Source of the DNA: Actinotalea lenta
Lineage (GTDB): Bacteria > Actinomycetota > Actinomycetes > Actinomycetales > Cellulomonadaceae
Length of the DNA stretch: 64,000 nucleotides
Direction of reading: 5' to 3'
Assembly (NCBI RefSeq): GCF_030586465.1
Contig: NZ_JAUQYP010000001.1
Location: forward strand, 496,001 to 560,000
Below, piece after piece: positions 1-9,288 of the stretch; within the stretch, counting starts at the first letter, position 1, and the number at the start of each line of letters is the position of its first letter. The notes beneath the pieces were generated by a model, which worked only from the letters and a program-made list of their open reading frames with translations, was not told the DNA's origin and searched no databases. The position numbers and the translations under genes are program-made.

Positions 1-2
1 CG

Positions 3-1238
3 ATCCTGCGCCTGTTCCGGTCCGGGGGCAGCCGCTGGATCTCCCGGCTCGACGGGATGTTCGCGTTCGTGCTGGCGACGCGCGAGCGCATCGTCGCGGC
101 GCGCGACCCGCTGGGCATCAAGCCGCTGTACACCGCCCGCATCGGCGACGGGATGGCGTTCGCCTCCGAGCTCAAGGCCTTCGACGGCCTGCCGGTGGAC
201 TCCGTCGAGGCGATCCCACCCGGGTCGCTGTACGACACCCGGGACGGGCTGCGGCGGTGGTACCGCACCCCGCAGGGTGCCGCCGAGGTCGAGCCCGGGC
301 TGGACGTGGAGGCGACCGTCCGCGAGCTCCGCCTCGTCCTCGAGGAGGCGGTCGCCACCTGGATGGTCGCCGACGTCGAGGTCGGGTCGTTCCTGTCCGG
401 GGGCCTGGACAGCTCGATCGTCGCTGCGCTGGCCCAACGCGTACGGCTGGGCGCCGGGCGCAGCCCGCTCAAGACCTTCGCCGTGGGGCTGGAAGGTTCT
501 GCCGACCTCGCCGCGGCGCGCGCCGTCGCGCAGCACATCGGCTCCGAGCACCACGAAGGTGTCTTCACCGCCCAGGACGTGGCCCGGGCGTTGCCGCGCG
601 TCGTCTACCACCTGGAGTCCGCGGACGTGGACCTGGTGCGCAGCGCGATCCCGACGCTGTTCGCCGCGCGGCTCGCCCGCGAGCACGTCAAGGCCGTGCT
701 CACCGGGGAGGGGGCCGACGAGCTGTTCGCCGGCTACGCCTACCACCACGACTACGTCGAGGACCCCCGCGCGCTGGCCGACGAGCTCACCCGGTCGCTG
801 GGCACCATGCACCACATCAATCTCCAGCGCGTGGACCGGATCACGATGGCGGAGAGCCTGGAGGCCCGCACCCCGTTCCTGGACCGGGACCTCATCGACG
901 TCGCGCAGTCCGTCCCGGCGGCGCTCAAGCTGTGCCGGACCGACCCGGACGGCGCGGAGTCCACCGGCGAGACGACCGAGAAGTGGGTGCTGCGCAAGGC
1001 CGTCACCGATCTGCTGCCACCCGACCTGGTGTGGCGCAAGAAGGCCCAGTTCGACGAGGGCTCGGGCACGGTCGACGCCCTCTCGACAGCGCTGGCCGAG
1101 GTGCTCGGCGTGACCGGGCCCGTGAGCCGGGACCAGGAGGCCGCGGTGTACGAGCGGCTCCTTCGCGAGCAGTACGCCGACCCCGACCGGGTCCTGGCCG
1201 CCGCCGGCACCTGGGCCGCCCAGCGCGTACCGGTCTGA
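3..1238 (+). CDS. asnB: Asparagine synthetase (glutamine-hydrolysing) family, 5' end cut by window
   Basis: The reading frame is open from the window edge, so the true start lies upstream; 411 residues are visible. The first part reads like the end of a class II glutamine amidotransferase domain ([10 protein letters not shown], then [11 protein letters not shown]). The synthetase domain follows, with the ATP pyrophosphatase loop SGGLDSS about 115 residues after the internal Met at position 57, and the downstream motif [11 protein letters not shown]. Family knowledge: such enzymes use glutamine ammonia and ATP to amidate aspartate in the cytosol, though actinobacterial relatives may amidate other substrates. 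The N-terminal catalytic Cys is outside the window, so glutamine use cannot be confirmed. A separate class I amidotransferase-like gene follows 57 bp downstream. Confidence 0.85.
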   Translation: MLRLFRSGGSRWISRLDGMFAFVLATRERIVAARDPLGIKPLYTARIGDGMAFASELKAFDGLPVDSVEAIPPGSLYDTRDGLRRWYRTPQGAAEVEPGLDVEATVRELRLVLEEAVATWMVADVEVGSFLSGGLDSSIVAALAQRVRLGAGRSPLKTFAVGLEGSADLAAARAVAQHIGSEHHEGVFTAQDVARALPRVVYHLESADVDLVRSAIPTLFAARLAREHVKAVLTGEGADELFAGYAYHHDYVEDPRALADELTRSLGTMHHINLQRVDRITMAESLEARTPFLDRDLIDVAQSVPAALKLCRTDPDGAESTGETTEKWVLRKAVTDLLPPDLVWRKKAQFDEGSGTVDALSTALAEVLGVTGPVSRDQEAAVYERLLREQYADPDRVLAAAGTWAAQRVPV

Positions 1239-1295
1239 GCCGAGCCGGGCACTCGGACTCGCGCCGGATCGTTGGGTCAGACGTCGGGAGGCGTC

Positions 1296-2042
1296 ATGGC
1301 ACACCCGGACGTGGTGGTGTGGGAGGCGGACGGCAGGCCCCTGCCGCGGCTCGGCTACGGCGCACGGCTCGCCGCGCCGCTGCGCGGTCTCGGCGCACGG
1401 GTCGTGGTCGTGCCGTACCGCCGTCGCGCCCTGACCGCGGCCGAGCTGTCCGCACCCGTGCACGTGCTCTCCGGCGGCGAGACGACCTCCTTCGCGGGCG
1501 ACCCGGCGACGCGCCGCACCCTCGCCGACGTCACCGGGCTGCTGCGCCGGGCCTGGCGGGGCGACGCGACAGTGATCGGGGTGTGCCTGGGAGCCCAGCT
1601 CATCGCCCGCGCCATCGCCCCGGCGCTGCCCCCGTCCTTCCCGACGAGCGGCATGGAGGTCGGCCTGTGCCCGGTCGACGGCCCTGGCGGCCCGATCGCG
1701 GTCGGCCAGCTGCACTACGAGCAGATCGACCCGGCGTTCGCCGAGGTCGACGGCGTCCGGCTGACCCACACCAACGACCACACCCGCGTGCAGGGCTTCA
1801 CGTGGGGGCCGAGCGTCGCCGGCTACCAGTTCCACCCGGAGTGGGACCCGGGGGACGTGGCCGCAGTGCTCGACCGGCACGCCGCACTGCTCGACCTGCG
1901 GCACGCGGAGCCGAGCACGGCCCTGGCCTCGGTGCACCTCGAGCAGGGGAGCTGGTCGGGACGGACGGTCACCGAGCTGCTGGTGGCCCCCGTCGCACGA
2001 GCGCTCGCGCCGGGCCGTGCGCACGAACCGGGAGCCGCATAG
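1296..2042 (+). CDS. Class I glutamine amidotransferase-like protein
   Basis: A 248-residue single-domain protein. It has the nucleophile elbow GVCLGAQ (Cys97) and the C-terminal FHPEWDP motif (His180, Glu182), so the Cys-His-Glu triad of class I amidotransferases looks complete. The ATG at 1296 is preceded by GGGAGG at a normal distance; an in-frame TTG at 1272 has no such signal. Lone enzymes of this type hydrolyse glutamine or gamma-glutamyl compounds, or donate ammonia to a partner. It lies 57 bp behind the asparagine synthetase-like gene on the same strand, so joint transcription is likely, but a functional partnership is only inferred. The true substrate is unknown. Confidence 0.8.
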   Translation: MAHPDVVVWEADGRPLPRLGYGARLAAPLRGLGARVVVVPYRRRALTAAELSAPVHVLSGGETTSFAGDPATRRTLADVTGLLRRAWRGDATVIGVCLGAQLIARAIAPALPPSFPTSGMEVGLCPVDGPGGPIAVGQLHYEQIDPAFAEVDGVRLTHTNDHTRVQGFTWGPSVAGYQFHPEWDPGDVAAVLDRHAALLDLRHAEPSTALASVHLEQGSWSGRTVTELLVAPVARALAPGRAHEPGAA

Positions 2043-2113
2043 TCCGGGCAGGGGGGAGGACGGGCCGCGTCGGCGCGGCCACGTACCCTGACCGGGCCGA
2101 CGAGAGGAGAGCG

Positions 2114-3922
2114 ATGCCGACCCCCATCGACGTGCTGCGCACCGTCTTCGGGTACGACTCCTTCCGGGGGCAGCAGGCCGAGATCGTCGACACCGTCGTG
2201 GGCGGCGGTGACGCCCTGGTGCTCATGCCCACCGGTGGTGGCAAGTCGCTGTGCTACCAGATCCCCGCCCTCATCCGGCCGGGGACCGGCGTGGTGGTCT
2301 CCCCGCTCATCGCCCTCATGCAGGACCAGGTCGACGCGCTGTCCGCGCTCGGCGTCCGTGCCGGTTTCCTCAACTCGACGCAGAGCTGGGAGGAGCGCCG
2401 CGGGACGGAACGCGCGCTGCTCGCCGGGGAGCTCGACCTGGTGTACCTGGCGCCGGAGAGGTTGCGGCTGCCCGACACCGTGGAGCTCCTGGGCCGGGCG
2501 GACGTCGCACTGTTCGCCATCGACGAGGCGCACTGCGTGTCCCAGTGGGGGCACGACTTCCGTCCGGACTACCTCCTGCTGCACGTGCTGGGCGAGCGCT
2601 GGCCGGACGTGCCGCGCATCGCGCTGACCGCCACCGCCACCCGAGCAACGGCCGCGGAGATCAGCGAACGGCTCGGGCTCGACGGCGCCCGGACGTTCGT
2701 CGCGAGCTTCGACCGGCCCAACGTCACCTACCGCATCGAACCCAAGGACAACCCACGCCAGCAGCTGCTCCGGCTGATCCGCACCGAGCACGACGGCGAC
2801 GCGGGGATCGTCTACTGCCTGTCCCGCGCAAGCGTGGAGCAGACGGCCGAGTTCCTGGTCGGGCACGGCATCCCCGCGCTCCCGTACCACGCCGGCCTGG
2901 ACAACCGGACGCGGGCGGCGAACCAGGCCCGGTTCCTGCGCGAGGACGGCGTCGTCATGGTCGCGACCATCGCGTTCGGGATGGGCATCGACAAGCCGGA
3001 CGTGCGGTTCGTCGCCCACCTGGACCTGCCCAAGTCCGTCGAGGGCTACTACCAGGAGACCGGCCGTGCGGGCCGCGACGGCCTGCCGTCCACCGCGTGG
3101 CTGGCCTACGGACTGGCCGACGTGGTGCAGCAGCGCCGCATGATCGACACCTCCGAGGGCGACGCGGCGCACCGCCGGCGGCTCGGTGCGCACCTCGACG
3201 CGATGCTCGCACTGTGCGAGACGGTGCACTGCCGGCGGGTGCAGCTGCTGCGGTACTTCGGCGAGGAGTCTGCGCCGTGCGGCAACTGCGACACCTGCCT
3301 GGCCCCGCCCGACTCCTGGAACGGGACCGTCGCGGCGCAGAAGCTGCTCTCCGCCGTGGTGCGGCTGGACCAGCGCGGCCAGCGATACGGCACGGGACAC
3401 GTCATCGACATCCTCGTGGGCAGGGCGACGCCCAGGGTGACCCAGCTCGGGCACGACTCCCTGAGCGTGTTCGGGGTCGGGTCGGACCTGGACGAACGCA
3501 CCTGGCGTGGCGTGGTGCGCCAGCTGCTGGCGCAGGGGCTGCTGGGCGTGGACGCGTCCGGCTACCAGACGCTGCACCTGGTCGAGGCGAGCCGGGCGGT
3601 GCTCAGCGGCGACCGGGAGGTGCGGTTGCGCCGGGAGGCTGCGCGGCCGGCCAAGGCGCCGCGCGCGCGGTCGGCGAAGGCGTCGTCCGCCGCCGATCTT
3701 TCCGTCCAGGACGCCGAGCTGTTCGAGCGGTTGCGCACCTGGCGCGCGCAGGTCGCCAAGGAGCAAGGCGTCCCTGCCTACGTGGTGTTCCACGACGCGA
3801 CGCTGCGCGCGATGGCGCAGGCGCGGCCGACGTCCCTCGACCAGCTCGCCGGGGTCAGCGGCGTCGGCGCGGCCAAGCTCGACCGGTACGGCGAGCGCGT
3901 CCTGGAGGTCCTGACCGCCTGA
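2114..3922 (+). CDS. recQ: ATP-dependent DNA helicase RecQ
   Basis: 602 residues with the full RecQ layout. The Walker A motif PTGGGKS lies near residue 39-45 and the DEAH box is [17 protein letters not shown]. Motif VI is [10 protein letters not shown], and a four-Cys zinc site includes CGNCDTC. A winged-helix stretch follows, and a C-terminal HRDC domain ends at the stop ([16 protein letters not shown]). RecQ unwinds DNA 3' to 5' in recombination and stalled-fork repair. The ATG at 2114 has a GAGAGGAGA ribosome-binding site, and a TACCCT hexamer upstream could be a -10 element. The length and the HRDC domain match standard bacterial RecQ, unlike the second RecQ-like gene at 24.7-26.9 kb. 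Confidence 0.96.
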   Translation: MPTPIDVLRTVFGYDSFRGQQAEIVDTVVGGGDALVLMPTGGGKSLCYQIPALIRPGTGVVVSPLIALMQDQVDALSALGVRAGFLNSTQSWEERRGTERALLAGELDLVYLAPERLRLPDTVELLGRADVALFAIDEAHCVSQWGHDFRPDYLLLHVLGERWPDVPRIALTATATRATAAEISERLGLDGARTFVASFDRPNVTYRIEPKDNPRQQLLRLIRTEHDGDAGIVYCLSRASVEQTAEFLVGHGIPALPYHAGLDNRTRAANQARFLREDGVVMVATIAFGMGIDKPDVRFVAHLDLPKSVEGYYQETGRAGRDGLPSTAWLAYGLADVVQQRRMIDTSEGDAAHRRRLGAHLDAMLALCETVHCRRVQLLRYFGEESAPCGNCDTCLAPPDSWNGTVAAQKLLSAVVRLDQRGQRYGTGHVIDILVGRATPRVTQLGHDSLSVFGVGSDLDERTWRGVVRQLLAQGLLGVDASGYQTLHLVEASRAVLSGDREVRLRREAARPAKAPRARSAKASSAADLSVQDAELFERLRTWRAQVAKEQGVPAYVVFHDATLRAMAQARPTSLDQLAGVSGVGAAKLDRYGERVLEVLTA

Positions 3923-3943
3923 GCCCGGCACGGGCGGAGGTGC

Positions 3944-4390
3944 TCAGGCGCCCGGGTCGTCGCCCACGGGTTCGAGGACGACGAGGGGGATCACCCGGTC
4001 GGTCTTGCGCTGGTAGCCGGCGTACTGCGTGTGGGACCGGATCAGCTCCGGCCAGCGCTCGGCCCGCTCCTCGTCGGACATCACGCGGGCGCGGCGGCGC
4101 TCCGGGGCGCGACCCTCGAGGCGGACCGTCACCTCAGGGTTCTCGCGGAGGTTGAGGAACCACGCGGGGTGCCGGTCGTCACCGCCTCGGGAGGCGACCA
4201 CCACCAGACCGTCGCCGACACGCATCGGCGCGGTGAGCATGGTCGAGCGCGGCTCGCCCGACCGGCGTCCCACGGTGGTCAGCTCCAGCGCCGGTGTGCC
4301 GCCGAGCCGCCACCCCAGTCGGCCGAAGGACACCGCGATGAGAGCGCGGTGCACGACGTTCATGGCGGTCAGGGTGAACCGGCTCGGCAC
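3944..4390 (-). CDS. Deazaflavin (F420)-dependent nitroreductase family protein
   Basis: A 148-residue protein of the DUF385/Ddn-like family. Recognisable parts are the hydrophobic N-terminal helix region, a TTVGRRSGEPRS segment, and HPAWFLNLRENPEVTVRLEG, which is typical of split beta-barrel F420H2- or FMN-binding oxidoreductases. Members reduce quinones, nitro compounds or other small molecules, often near the membrane. The GTG start has GGGAG about 6 nt upstream. The gene converges on recQ; between them lies a small GCCCG-gca-CGGGC hairpin at about 3923-3935. The exact cofactor and substrate cannot be read from the sequence. Confidence 0.8.
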   Translation of the reverse strand: MPSRFTLTAMNVVHRALIAVSFGRLGWRLGGTPALELTTVGRRSGEPRSTMLTAPMRVGDGLVVVASRGGDDRHPAWFLNLRENPEVTVRLEGRAPERRRARVMSDEERAERWPELIRSHTQYAGYQRKTDRVIPLVVLEPVGDDPGA

Positions 4391-4495
4391 GAGGACTCCC
4401 GGTGGGCTCGGCGGTGGGACGTCTCATCGTCCCCGGCTGCGGACGACGGCGCGCGCCGGGTGCACGAGGCGGCCCGCGGACCTGCGTCGAGGGCG

Positions 4496-4738
4496 TCAGA
4501 CCGGGCGCCGGTCCGCGCTCTGGCCGCTCGAGGTCGCGCCGGTCGTCGTGGTCGCCGTCGGTGAGGTGCACTGACCGCCCGCGCGGTCCCGGACCACGAT
4601 CCCGCCGCGCCCGTGCGGCACGGGCAAGAGCGCCGCGACGGCGACCAGGACCACCGTCGCCCCGGCCATCGTGAGGTTCAGCGCATGGACCGGCAGGTCA
4701 CCCCAGAGCATGTCCATGAGGACTTCCACGTGGTGCAC
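4496..4738 (-). CDS. Small single-pass membrane protein B, paralogue of the 6550-6846 gene
   Basis: An 80-residue protein with one hydrophobic helix at about residues 20-40, followed by PHGRGGIV and a Thr/Ser-rich tail. It aligns with the small protein encoded at 6550-6846: both begin Met-His, carry Asn-Leu-x-Met near the helix, and end it with Leu-Pro-x-Pro-x-Gly-Arg-Gly-Gly-Ile-Val. I chose GTG at 4738 because AAGGAG lies 6 nt upstream; the downstream ATG at 4717 lacks this and would lose the conserved start. It is the last gene of the cytochrome b set, 112 bp beyond the partner gene. A role as an accessory subunit is inferred from position and duplication only. Confidence 0.65.
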   Translation of the reverse strand: MHHVEVLMDMLWGDLPVHALNLTMAGATVVLVAVAALLPVPHGRGGIVVRDRAGGQCTSPTATTTTGATSSGQSADRRPV

Positions 4739-4850
4739 GACAAGCTCCTTCCTTGCCGGGGGAACGAGGCAGCCAGGACACCGCACGCGGCTTCAAGGGC
4801 CCTGCAGACCTCCTGGGAGCACGCCGGGAATGCAGGATCGGCGAAGCCGG

Positions 4851-5843
4851 TCAGTGACCGTCGCGGTAGTAGCGCCGCCACACCAACCGGTGCAGGCCGA
4901 GCACCCGCGGCAGCTCACGCAGTCCGGGGATGAACGGGAGCAGCATCACCACCAGCGTGAACACCACGACGATGGCCATGATGTAGATGTCGCCGTTCGC
5001 CGTGAGCGTCGCGGCCAGGCCGCTGTCCGCCTCGGAGTTGAAGAACGGCAGCTGGTACCAGAACGAGAACGGCGCGAGCCACTGCTGACCCGGGTAGGAG
5101 CCGGTCTCATTCATCATCCCCCACTGGTTGCCCTGCAGGTGGGTGGCGCTGGCCGCGGCATCCAGGTACCCGCCGTCACCCATGAACAGGATCTGCTTGG
5201 TGTTGTCCGTCGAGTAGAAGTTGCCCGGGGCGGCGAGGATCCCGTCGAGCGCACCTGAGGCGGCCATCGCCTCCAGCCCGGAGGCGAGAGTGGGGACCGG
5301 TCCGTAGTCGCCGGAGGCCACCTTGGTCGGATCACCACCGGCGGCAGGGTCGTTCAGCGCGTTGTCGTAGGCCGTGGTCCACGCGGTGCGCTGGTCAGCC
5401 GTCGCCGCCGCCCACCGGCTCAGCGCCGCCGAGACGTCGCCCGGCTGTGCCTGGGACTGCAGGGGGGTGATGACGAAGTCGGTCGCCGGGTCGACCGGGA
5501 TCCGCACGCCCATCGCGGTCTGCAGGTTGACCGGCCCGAGGTTCTGCCCGGTCCCGCCCGTGTTGTACGGCGGTCCGTAGGTGGCCGACTCGGACGTCCC
5601 GGCGAGCTCGGAGACCGTCGTGTCGTAGAAGTCCTGCGGCATGTCGGTCGCCCACGCCTTGAACGTCAGGGCCGGGTCGTCCGGCGAACCGAGGAACGAC
5701 GCGAGGCCCACCACCACGACACCGACCACGAGGAGGGCGATCAGGCCCTCCCGGAGAATGTCGTAGTGCCGCTTGGGCCCGCGCCAGGGGGTGGTCTCCA
5801 GCTGGTGCTGAACGCCGTGGAGCTCGCGCGACGCCGCCATCAT
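4851..5843 (-). CDS. Cytochrome b partner: two-helix membrane protein with subunit-IV-like C-terminus
   Basis: 330 residues. A transmembrane helix lies at about 32-52, a large domain of roughly 230 residues follows, and a second helix at about 286-306 leads into PFIPGLRELPRV and HRLVWRRYY. That last stretch resembles the end of cytochrome b C-terminal domains or b6f subunit IV. The central domain (Gly/Ala/Thr-rich, with LQTAMGVRIPVDP) is not one I recognise and is probably outside the cytoplasm. Its start overlaps the stop of the cytochrome b gene in an ATGA arrangement, so translation is probably coupled. A menaquinol-oxidising subunit role is an inference. No Rieske protein or cytochrome c gene is nearby. 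Confidence 0.65.
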   Translation of the reverse strand: MMAASRELHGVQHQLETTPWRGPKRHYDILREGLIALLVVGVVVVGLASFLGSPDDPALTFKAWATDMPQDFYDTTVSELAGTSESATYGPPYNTGGTGQNLGPVNLQTAMGVRIPVDPATDFVITPLQSQAQPGDVSAALSRWAAATADQRTAWTTAYDNALNDPAAGGDPTKVASGDYGPVPTLASGLEAMAASGALDGILAAPGNFYSTDNTKQILFMGDGGYLDAAASATHLQGNQWGMMNETGSYPGQQWLAPFSFWYQLPFFNSEADSGLAATLTANGDIYIMAIVVVFTLVVMLLPFIPGLRELPRVLGLHRLVWRRYYRDGH

Positions 5844-6553
5844 CGACCTTCCTCCGCGTCACGGGCCTGCTCGACCCGGGCGGCGTCGATGGGAGGCACC
5901 ACGCCGCGCAGCCGCACGAGCACCACGTGGATCGCGACGATCACCAGGATGATCGCGGGGAGCAGGAACACGTGGACCAGGAGGGCCTGCCCGAGGTTGG
6001 CGACGTTGAACCACGCGCCGACGCCCGCGGCGTTGAGCCCGTCCTTGGCCTCGAACGAGATCCACTGCGAGTCGAAGTTGGTCTGGACCACGTAGCCCGT
6101 GAGGCCCGCGATGATCGAGACCAGGAACGCGATCATCCCGGTGATCCAGGTGCGGGCACGATGCCCACGCCAGGCGGCCATCGAGAACTTCCCGACCAGG
6201 TGCACGAGCATGAACATGAAGAACAGCTGCACGGACCAGAAGTGCAGGCTGTTGAACCAGTGCCCGACGCCCGAGGTGTGGTACCAGGAAGGCCCCTCGA
6301 AGGCGAGCACCACGCCGGACGCGATGATCATCGCGAGCGCGGCGAGCGTGAGCACGCCGAACACGTAGATCCAGGACGCCACGTAGCTCGGTTGGGTCTC
6401 AGGGAGCAGCTGGTCGTAGGGGAGGTCGTGCTCGAGCCGGTGGCGGAGGCGACCGATGAGGCTCGTCGGCGCGGCGTCGGTCCGGTCTGCAGCGACGAGC
6501 GGGGCCGCTGCAGAGCGAGCGCCTTCGTTCGCCGCTCCTGCGTGCGCGCTCAT
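5840..6553 (-). CDS. b6-type cytochrome b (N-terminal, four-helix type)
   Basis: 237 residues with about four membrane helices. Two histidine pairs sit in helices B and D: His104/His118 (14 apart) and His194/His209 (15 apart). The 15-residue second spacing is the cytochrome b6 pattern, so two b hemes are expected across the membrane. The protein ends after the fourth helix, so the quinone-site C-terminal half must come from another polypeptide, presumably the downstream gene. Both junctions in this set are ATGA overlaps (6550-6553 and 5840-5843), showing a tight operon read right to left. Quinol oxidation is known for the family; the electron acceptor here is unknown. Confidence 0.85.
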   Translation of the reverse strand: MSAHAGAANEGARSAAAPLVAADRTDAAPTSLIGRLRHRLEHDLPYDQLLPETQPSYVASWIYVFGVLTLAALAMIIASGVVLAFEGPSWYHTSGVGHWFNSLHFWSVQLFFMFMLVHLVGKFSMAAWRGHRARTWITGMIAFLVSIIAGLTGYVVQTNFDSQWISFEAKDGLNAAGVGAWFNVANLGQALLVHVFLLPAIILVIVAIHVVLVRLRGVVPPIDAARVEQARDAEEGR

Positions 6554-6846
6554 CGCCGGTCCCCCGTCGGCTCATCGGACGTGCGGGTCACGGCCGGGGT
6601 GCCGTCCCCGGGCGGCGGTTCGGCGGCGGCCGCGTGATCGCCGGTCGGCGGGTCGGCGTCCGTGCGCGGCCCCCCGGAGGTCGGTGACACGATCCCGCCA
6701 CGGCCTGCGGGGAACGGCAGCACGAGCGCCAGCACGAAGAGCGCGACCGTGATGCCGACCATGATCAGGTTGGGGACGGAGATCGACAGCCAACCCCAGC
6801 TCACGTACGTCGAGGGATCGACGGGGATCGACGCGAACACGTGCAT
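6550..6846 (-). CDS. Small single-pass membrane protein A, first gene of the cytochrome b set
   Basis: A 98-residue protein with one hydrophobic helix (about residues 23-45), ending in LPFPAGRGGIV and followed by a long Pro/Thr/Asp-rich tail. The chosen ATG at 6846 has GGTGGAG upstream. Longer in-frame versions run into sequence shared with the helicase gene and look non-coding. It overlaps the cytochrome b start by ATGA and has a paralogue at the other end of the set (4496-4738). The repeated GRGGIV signature just after the helix suggests both copies dock to the same kind of partner. I do not recognise a named family. Confidence 0.65.
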   Translation of the reverse strand: MHVFASIPVDPSTYVSWGWLSISVPNLIMVGITVALFVLALVLPFPAGRGGIVSPTSGGPRTDADPPTGDHAAAAEPPPGDGTPAVTRTSDEPTGDRR

Positions 6847-6943
6847 GACGGCTCCACCCTGCCGAGCAATGTGAACCAGATCACCGTCCACCCCCCGGCT
6901 GCGAGCAGGCTGTGACGTGGCTGGGAATTCGCCGGGAATCCGG

Positions 6944-9016
6944 TCAGGCCACGCCGAGCCACAGCCCGTCGCGGGCCCGGGTGATCGCGGAGTGCAGCTC
7001 GCGGCGCTGCAGCTCCCAACGCTCGCGGTCCGCAGCACCCGCCGGCGGGTCGCCGCGCTCGAGCAGCTCGGCACAGACGTCGGGCAGCAGGACGTGGGAG
7101 AACTCCAGGCCCTTGGCACGCTTGATGGTGCCGACCTTGACGGCGGCCACCTGGGTGCCGTCGTAGTCGGTGAGCAGGAGCACGCTCAGACCGGCCGCAC
7201 GCAGCGCATCGGCGGCGTGGACCGCGGCGCCGTTCGTGGCGCACAGCACCGCCACGCCAGCGGTCCCCGCGTCACGGGCCACCGTCCGGGCCCGGGCGAT
7301 CATCGCGACGTGCTGCTCGCGTCGGGACCCGCAGCGCTCGAGCACGGGCTCGGCGCCGTTCCGCCGCACCTGCTCGGGGCGCTCCCCGGAGACGACTCCC
7401 CCGTCCAGGTCCGTGACCTCGTCCCCGGCGACGACCCGGTGGGCCAGGTCGAGGATCTGCGCAGTGTTGCGGTAGTTGGTGGTCAGCACCACACCGCGGC
7501 CTGCCACCGAGACCCCGACGTCAGCCAGGGTCCAACCGCCCGGGTACACCGCCTGCTGCACGTCACCGATCAGGGTCAGCCCGTCGCGCACATCGCCCAC
7601 CAGGCCGTGCAGCAGACGCACCCCGGCCGCCGTGAGGTCCTGCACCTCGTCCACGATGACGGCCGAGTAGGGGACGTCCAACGGACGTCGACGCAGCTCG
7701 TCGGCGGCCATGAGAACCAGGTCGTCGGCGTCGTGGACGCCGAGCGCCCCGAGCCGGCGCTCGTAGGCGCGGTACAGCTCCCACAGCGCCGCGCGTTGGT
7801 CCCGGCTCATCGGGTAGCGCCGGCCGGTACGTGCGATGTCGAGATATCCGGCGAGGTCCGTGATGCCGCGGCCCTTGATGACCTTGCTGATCTCCACCCG
7901 CCAGTAGCCCGGCCCGCAGTCCGGCACGTGCAGCGGGTTGTCCGGGGCCAGCGCGGCGAACGCGTCGTCGAACGCGATGCGCGCGATGGACTCGTCCACG
8001 GCCACCCGGACGCCGCGAGCCGCCAGCAGCCGGCGCGCCCACTCCTGGACGCAGACGAGCTGTACGCGGTCGGCGACGTCAGGGGCCAGCGCGGCGAGCT
8101 GATGACGGAGCACGTCAGGCAGCGTCTGCACCAAGGACGTGACCAGCACGGTGCCCGGTCGGCTCCGGGCGAGGTAGGCGGCACGGTGCAGGCCGACGAG
8201 GGTCTTGCCGGTCCCGGCCCCTCCGCGGATCCGGCACGGACCGTTGAAGGAACGCCGCACGAGGGCGGCCTGGGCGGGGTCGAGAACGGCCATCCAGCTC
8301 TCGACGGGGCGAGCAGCCGCACCCGCCACCAGGGCCTCGTCCACGTCCAACGTGCTGGGGTGCGTGCGTCCGTCGTGCGGTGTCGGGACCTCGGGTAGCT
8401 CGAGGACGACCGGCACCAGGTCGGGCAGCATCTCGCGGAGCCGGGCGAGCACGAGCTCGACCTCGACCGCCGGGAGCCGACTGCCGTACGACGCGACGTG
8501 GCGGAGCAGGTCGGCCTCACCCACCAGCCGCACCGGTCCGATCCGGCGGTCCACACCGCGGGCGTCGGTGACCACCACGACGGGGCGCACCTCCCCCGGC
8601 GCCAGGCCGACCTCGACGAGCTCGCCCTCGGCGCGGTAGGCGACATCGGCGAGGGCGAGCACGTCGTCCGTGACATCCCGGTCACCGTGCAGGACCTGAT
8701 CGCCCTCGACCTGCAGGTCCTCGGCGACGTCGAGCAGGAACACCCCGCCCGGACCCACGAGCACCAGAGCGGCGTGATGGCGGCGGTCACGTGGCGGCCT
8801 CGGGTCGCGGAACACGTGGTGGCCGACGGACGCCAGCGCGACCAGGGACCTGGCCACGCTCTCTCGGGCGCCTTCACGACCGGCGTCCGGTCCGGGGACG
8901 GCGGCGGCCACCGGGGCGTCCGCCGTCGACGCCACGCGGGGCGCCGTACTGCTGCAGGCGCGCAGGGGTGCCAGATGCCGGTGCCGGTCGGTGCTGAGGA
9001 ATGCGGTGGAGGCCAT
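6944..9016 (-). CDS. UvrD/Rep-like helicase with N-terminal NERD-like domain
   Basis: 690 residues. The N-terminal third resembles a nuclease-related NERD domain (ESVARSLVALASVGHHVF, then LVLVGPGGVFLLDV). Superfamily 1 helicase motifs follow: Walker A GGAGTGKT, Walker B VIVDEVQDL, LIGDVQQAVYPGG, the TTNYRNT motif, KVGTIKRAKGLEFSHVLLP, and a terminal SAITRARDGLWLG. The ATG at 9016 has an AAAGGGGG ribosome-binding site. Family knowledge links such proteins to DNA unwinding and repair, sometimes to defence; here there are no obvious defence partners. It is divergent from the riboswitch gene, with about 180 bp between its start and the riboswitch. Confidence 0.85.
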   Translation of the reverse strand: MASTAFLSTDRHRHLAPLRACSSTAPRVASTADAPVAAAVPGPDAGREGARESVARSLVALASVGHHVFRDPRPPRDRRHHAALVLVGPGGVFLLDVAEDLQVEGDQVLHGDRDVTDDVLALADVAYRAEGELVEVGLAPGEVRPVVVVTDARGVDRRIGPVRLVGEADLLRHVASYGSRLPAVEVELVLARLREMLPDLVPVVLELPEVPTPHDGRTHPSTLDVDEALVAGAAARPVESWMAVLDPAQAALVRRSFNGPCRIRGGAGTGKTLVGLHRAAYLARSRPGTVLVTSLVQTLPDVLRHQLAALAPDVADRVQLVCVQEWARRLLAARGVRVAVDESIARIAFDDAFAALAPDNPLHVPDCGPGYWRVEISKVIKGRGITDLAGYLDIARTGRRYPMSRDQRAALWELYRAYERRLGALGVHDADDLVLMAADELRRRPLDVPYSAVIVDEVQDLTAAGVRLLHGLVGDVRDGLTLIGDVQQAVYPGGWTLADVGVSVAGRGVVLTTNYRNTAQILDLAHRVVAGDEVTDLDGGVVSGERPEQVRRNGAEPVLERCGSRREQHVAMIARARTVARDAGTAGVAVLCATNGAAVHAADALRAAGLSVLLLTDYDGTQVAAVKVGTIKRAKGLEFSHVLLPDVCAELLERGDPPAGAADRERWELQRRELHSAITRARDGLWLGVA

Positions 9017-9199
9017 GGAACCCCCTTTCACAGGAAATGTCGGCCGCACCCCGATTCGCCTTGATCGTCGCGAAGGGTGAGTTTCGACGGCCGGATCGTC
9101 CCCTGGCCGGGCCGGCGGCCGCGGGACGCGCACGTGTGGAGGGGATCGGGCTCGCGTAGGGGCCGGCCGCAGTGTGTCGGGGGCGCCTGCTACACCTGG

Positions 9200-9288
9200 G
9201 GGCGGTCACGAGGTCCAGCGCCAAGCCCCCCGGCTTGCTGGCCGGCAACCGCGCCCCGCGCACGGTGCCCCCGGGGGAAGACCCGCCC
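9200..9288 (+). promoter_or_regulatory. S-box-like riboswitch (SAM-IV or SAM-I/IV variant type)
   Basis: P1 is formed by GGGC-GGTC at 9200-9207 and GACC-c-GCCC at 9280-9288. P2 is CCAGC (9215-9219) with GCTGG (9237-9241), with an inner stem AAGCC (9223-9227) and GGCTT (9232-9236). The invariant-looking GCTGGCCGGCAACC follows, then P3 (ACC-GCGC with GCGC-ac-GGT) and GTGCCCCCGGGGGAAGACC. From memory, the order, the loop and the GGCAACC and GACC elements match actinobacterial SAM-IV aptamers closely. Between it and the start codon, GGCC-cgcgc-GGCC abuts the AGGAGG, which could sequester it. The ligand class is inferred. Confidence 0.75.

Noticed and set aside
257-2113. N-terminal extension of recQ to 1221 residues
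   Set aside because: The upstream part is Arg/Pro/Gly-rich and runs through the two preceding genes in another frame. A good ribosome-binding site marks the ATG at 2114.
1823-3931. 702-codon minus frame under recQ
   Set aside because: A shadow of recQ without recognisable motifs or a start signal.
6917-8398. 493-codon plus frame under the helicase gene
   Set aside because: A shadow frame; the minus strand carries the complete helicase motif series.
9200-9288. Cobalamin riboswitch
   Set aside because: No B12-box-like core is present; the GGCAACC core and nested P2 stems fit the SAM family better.
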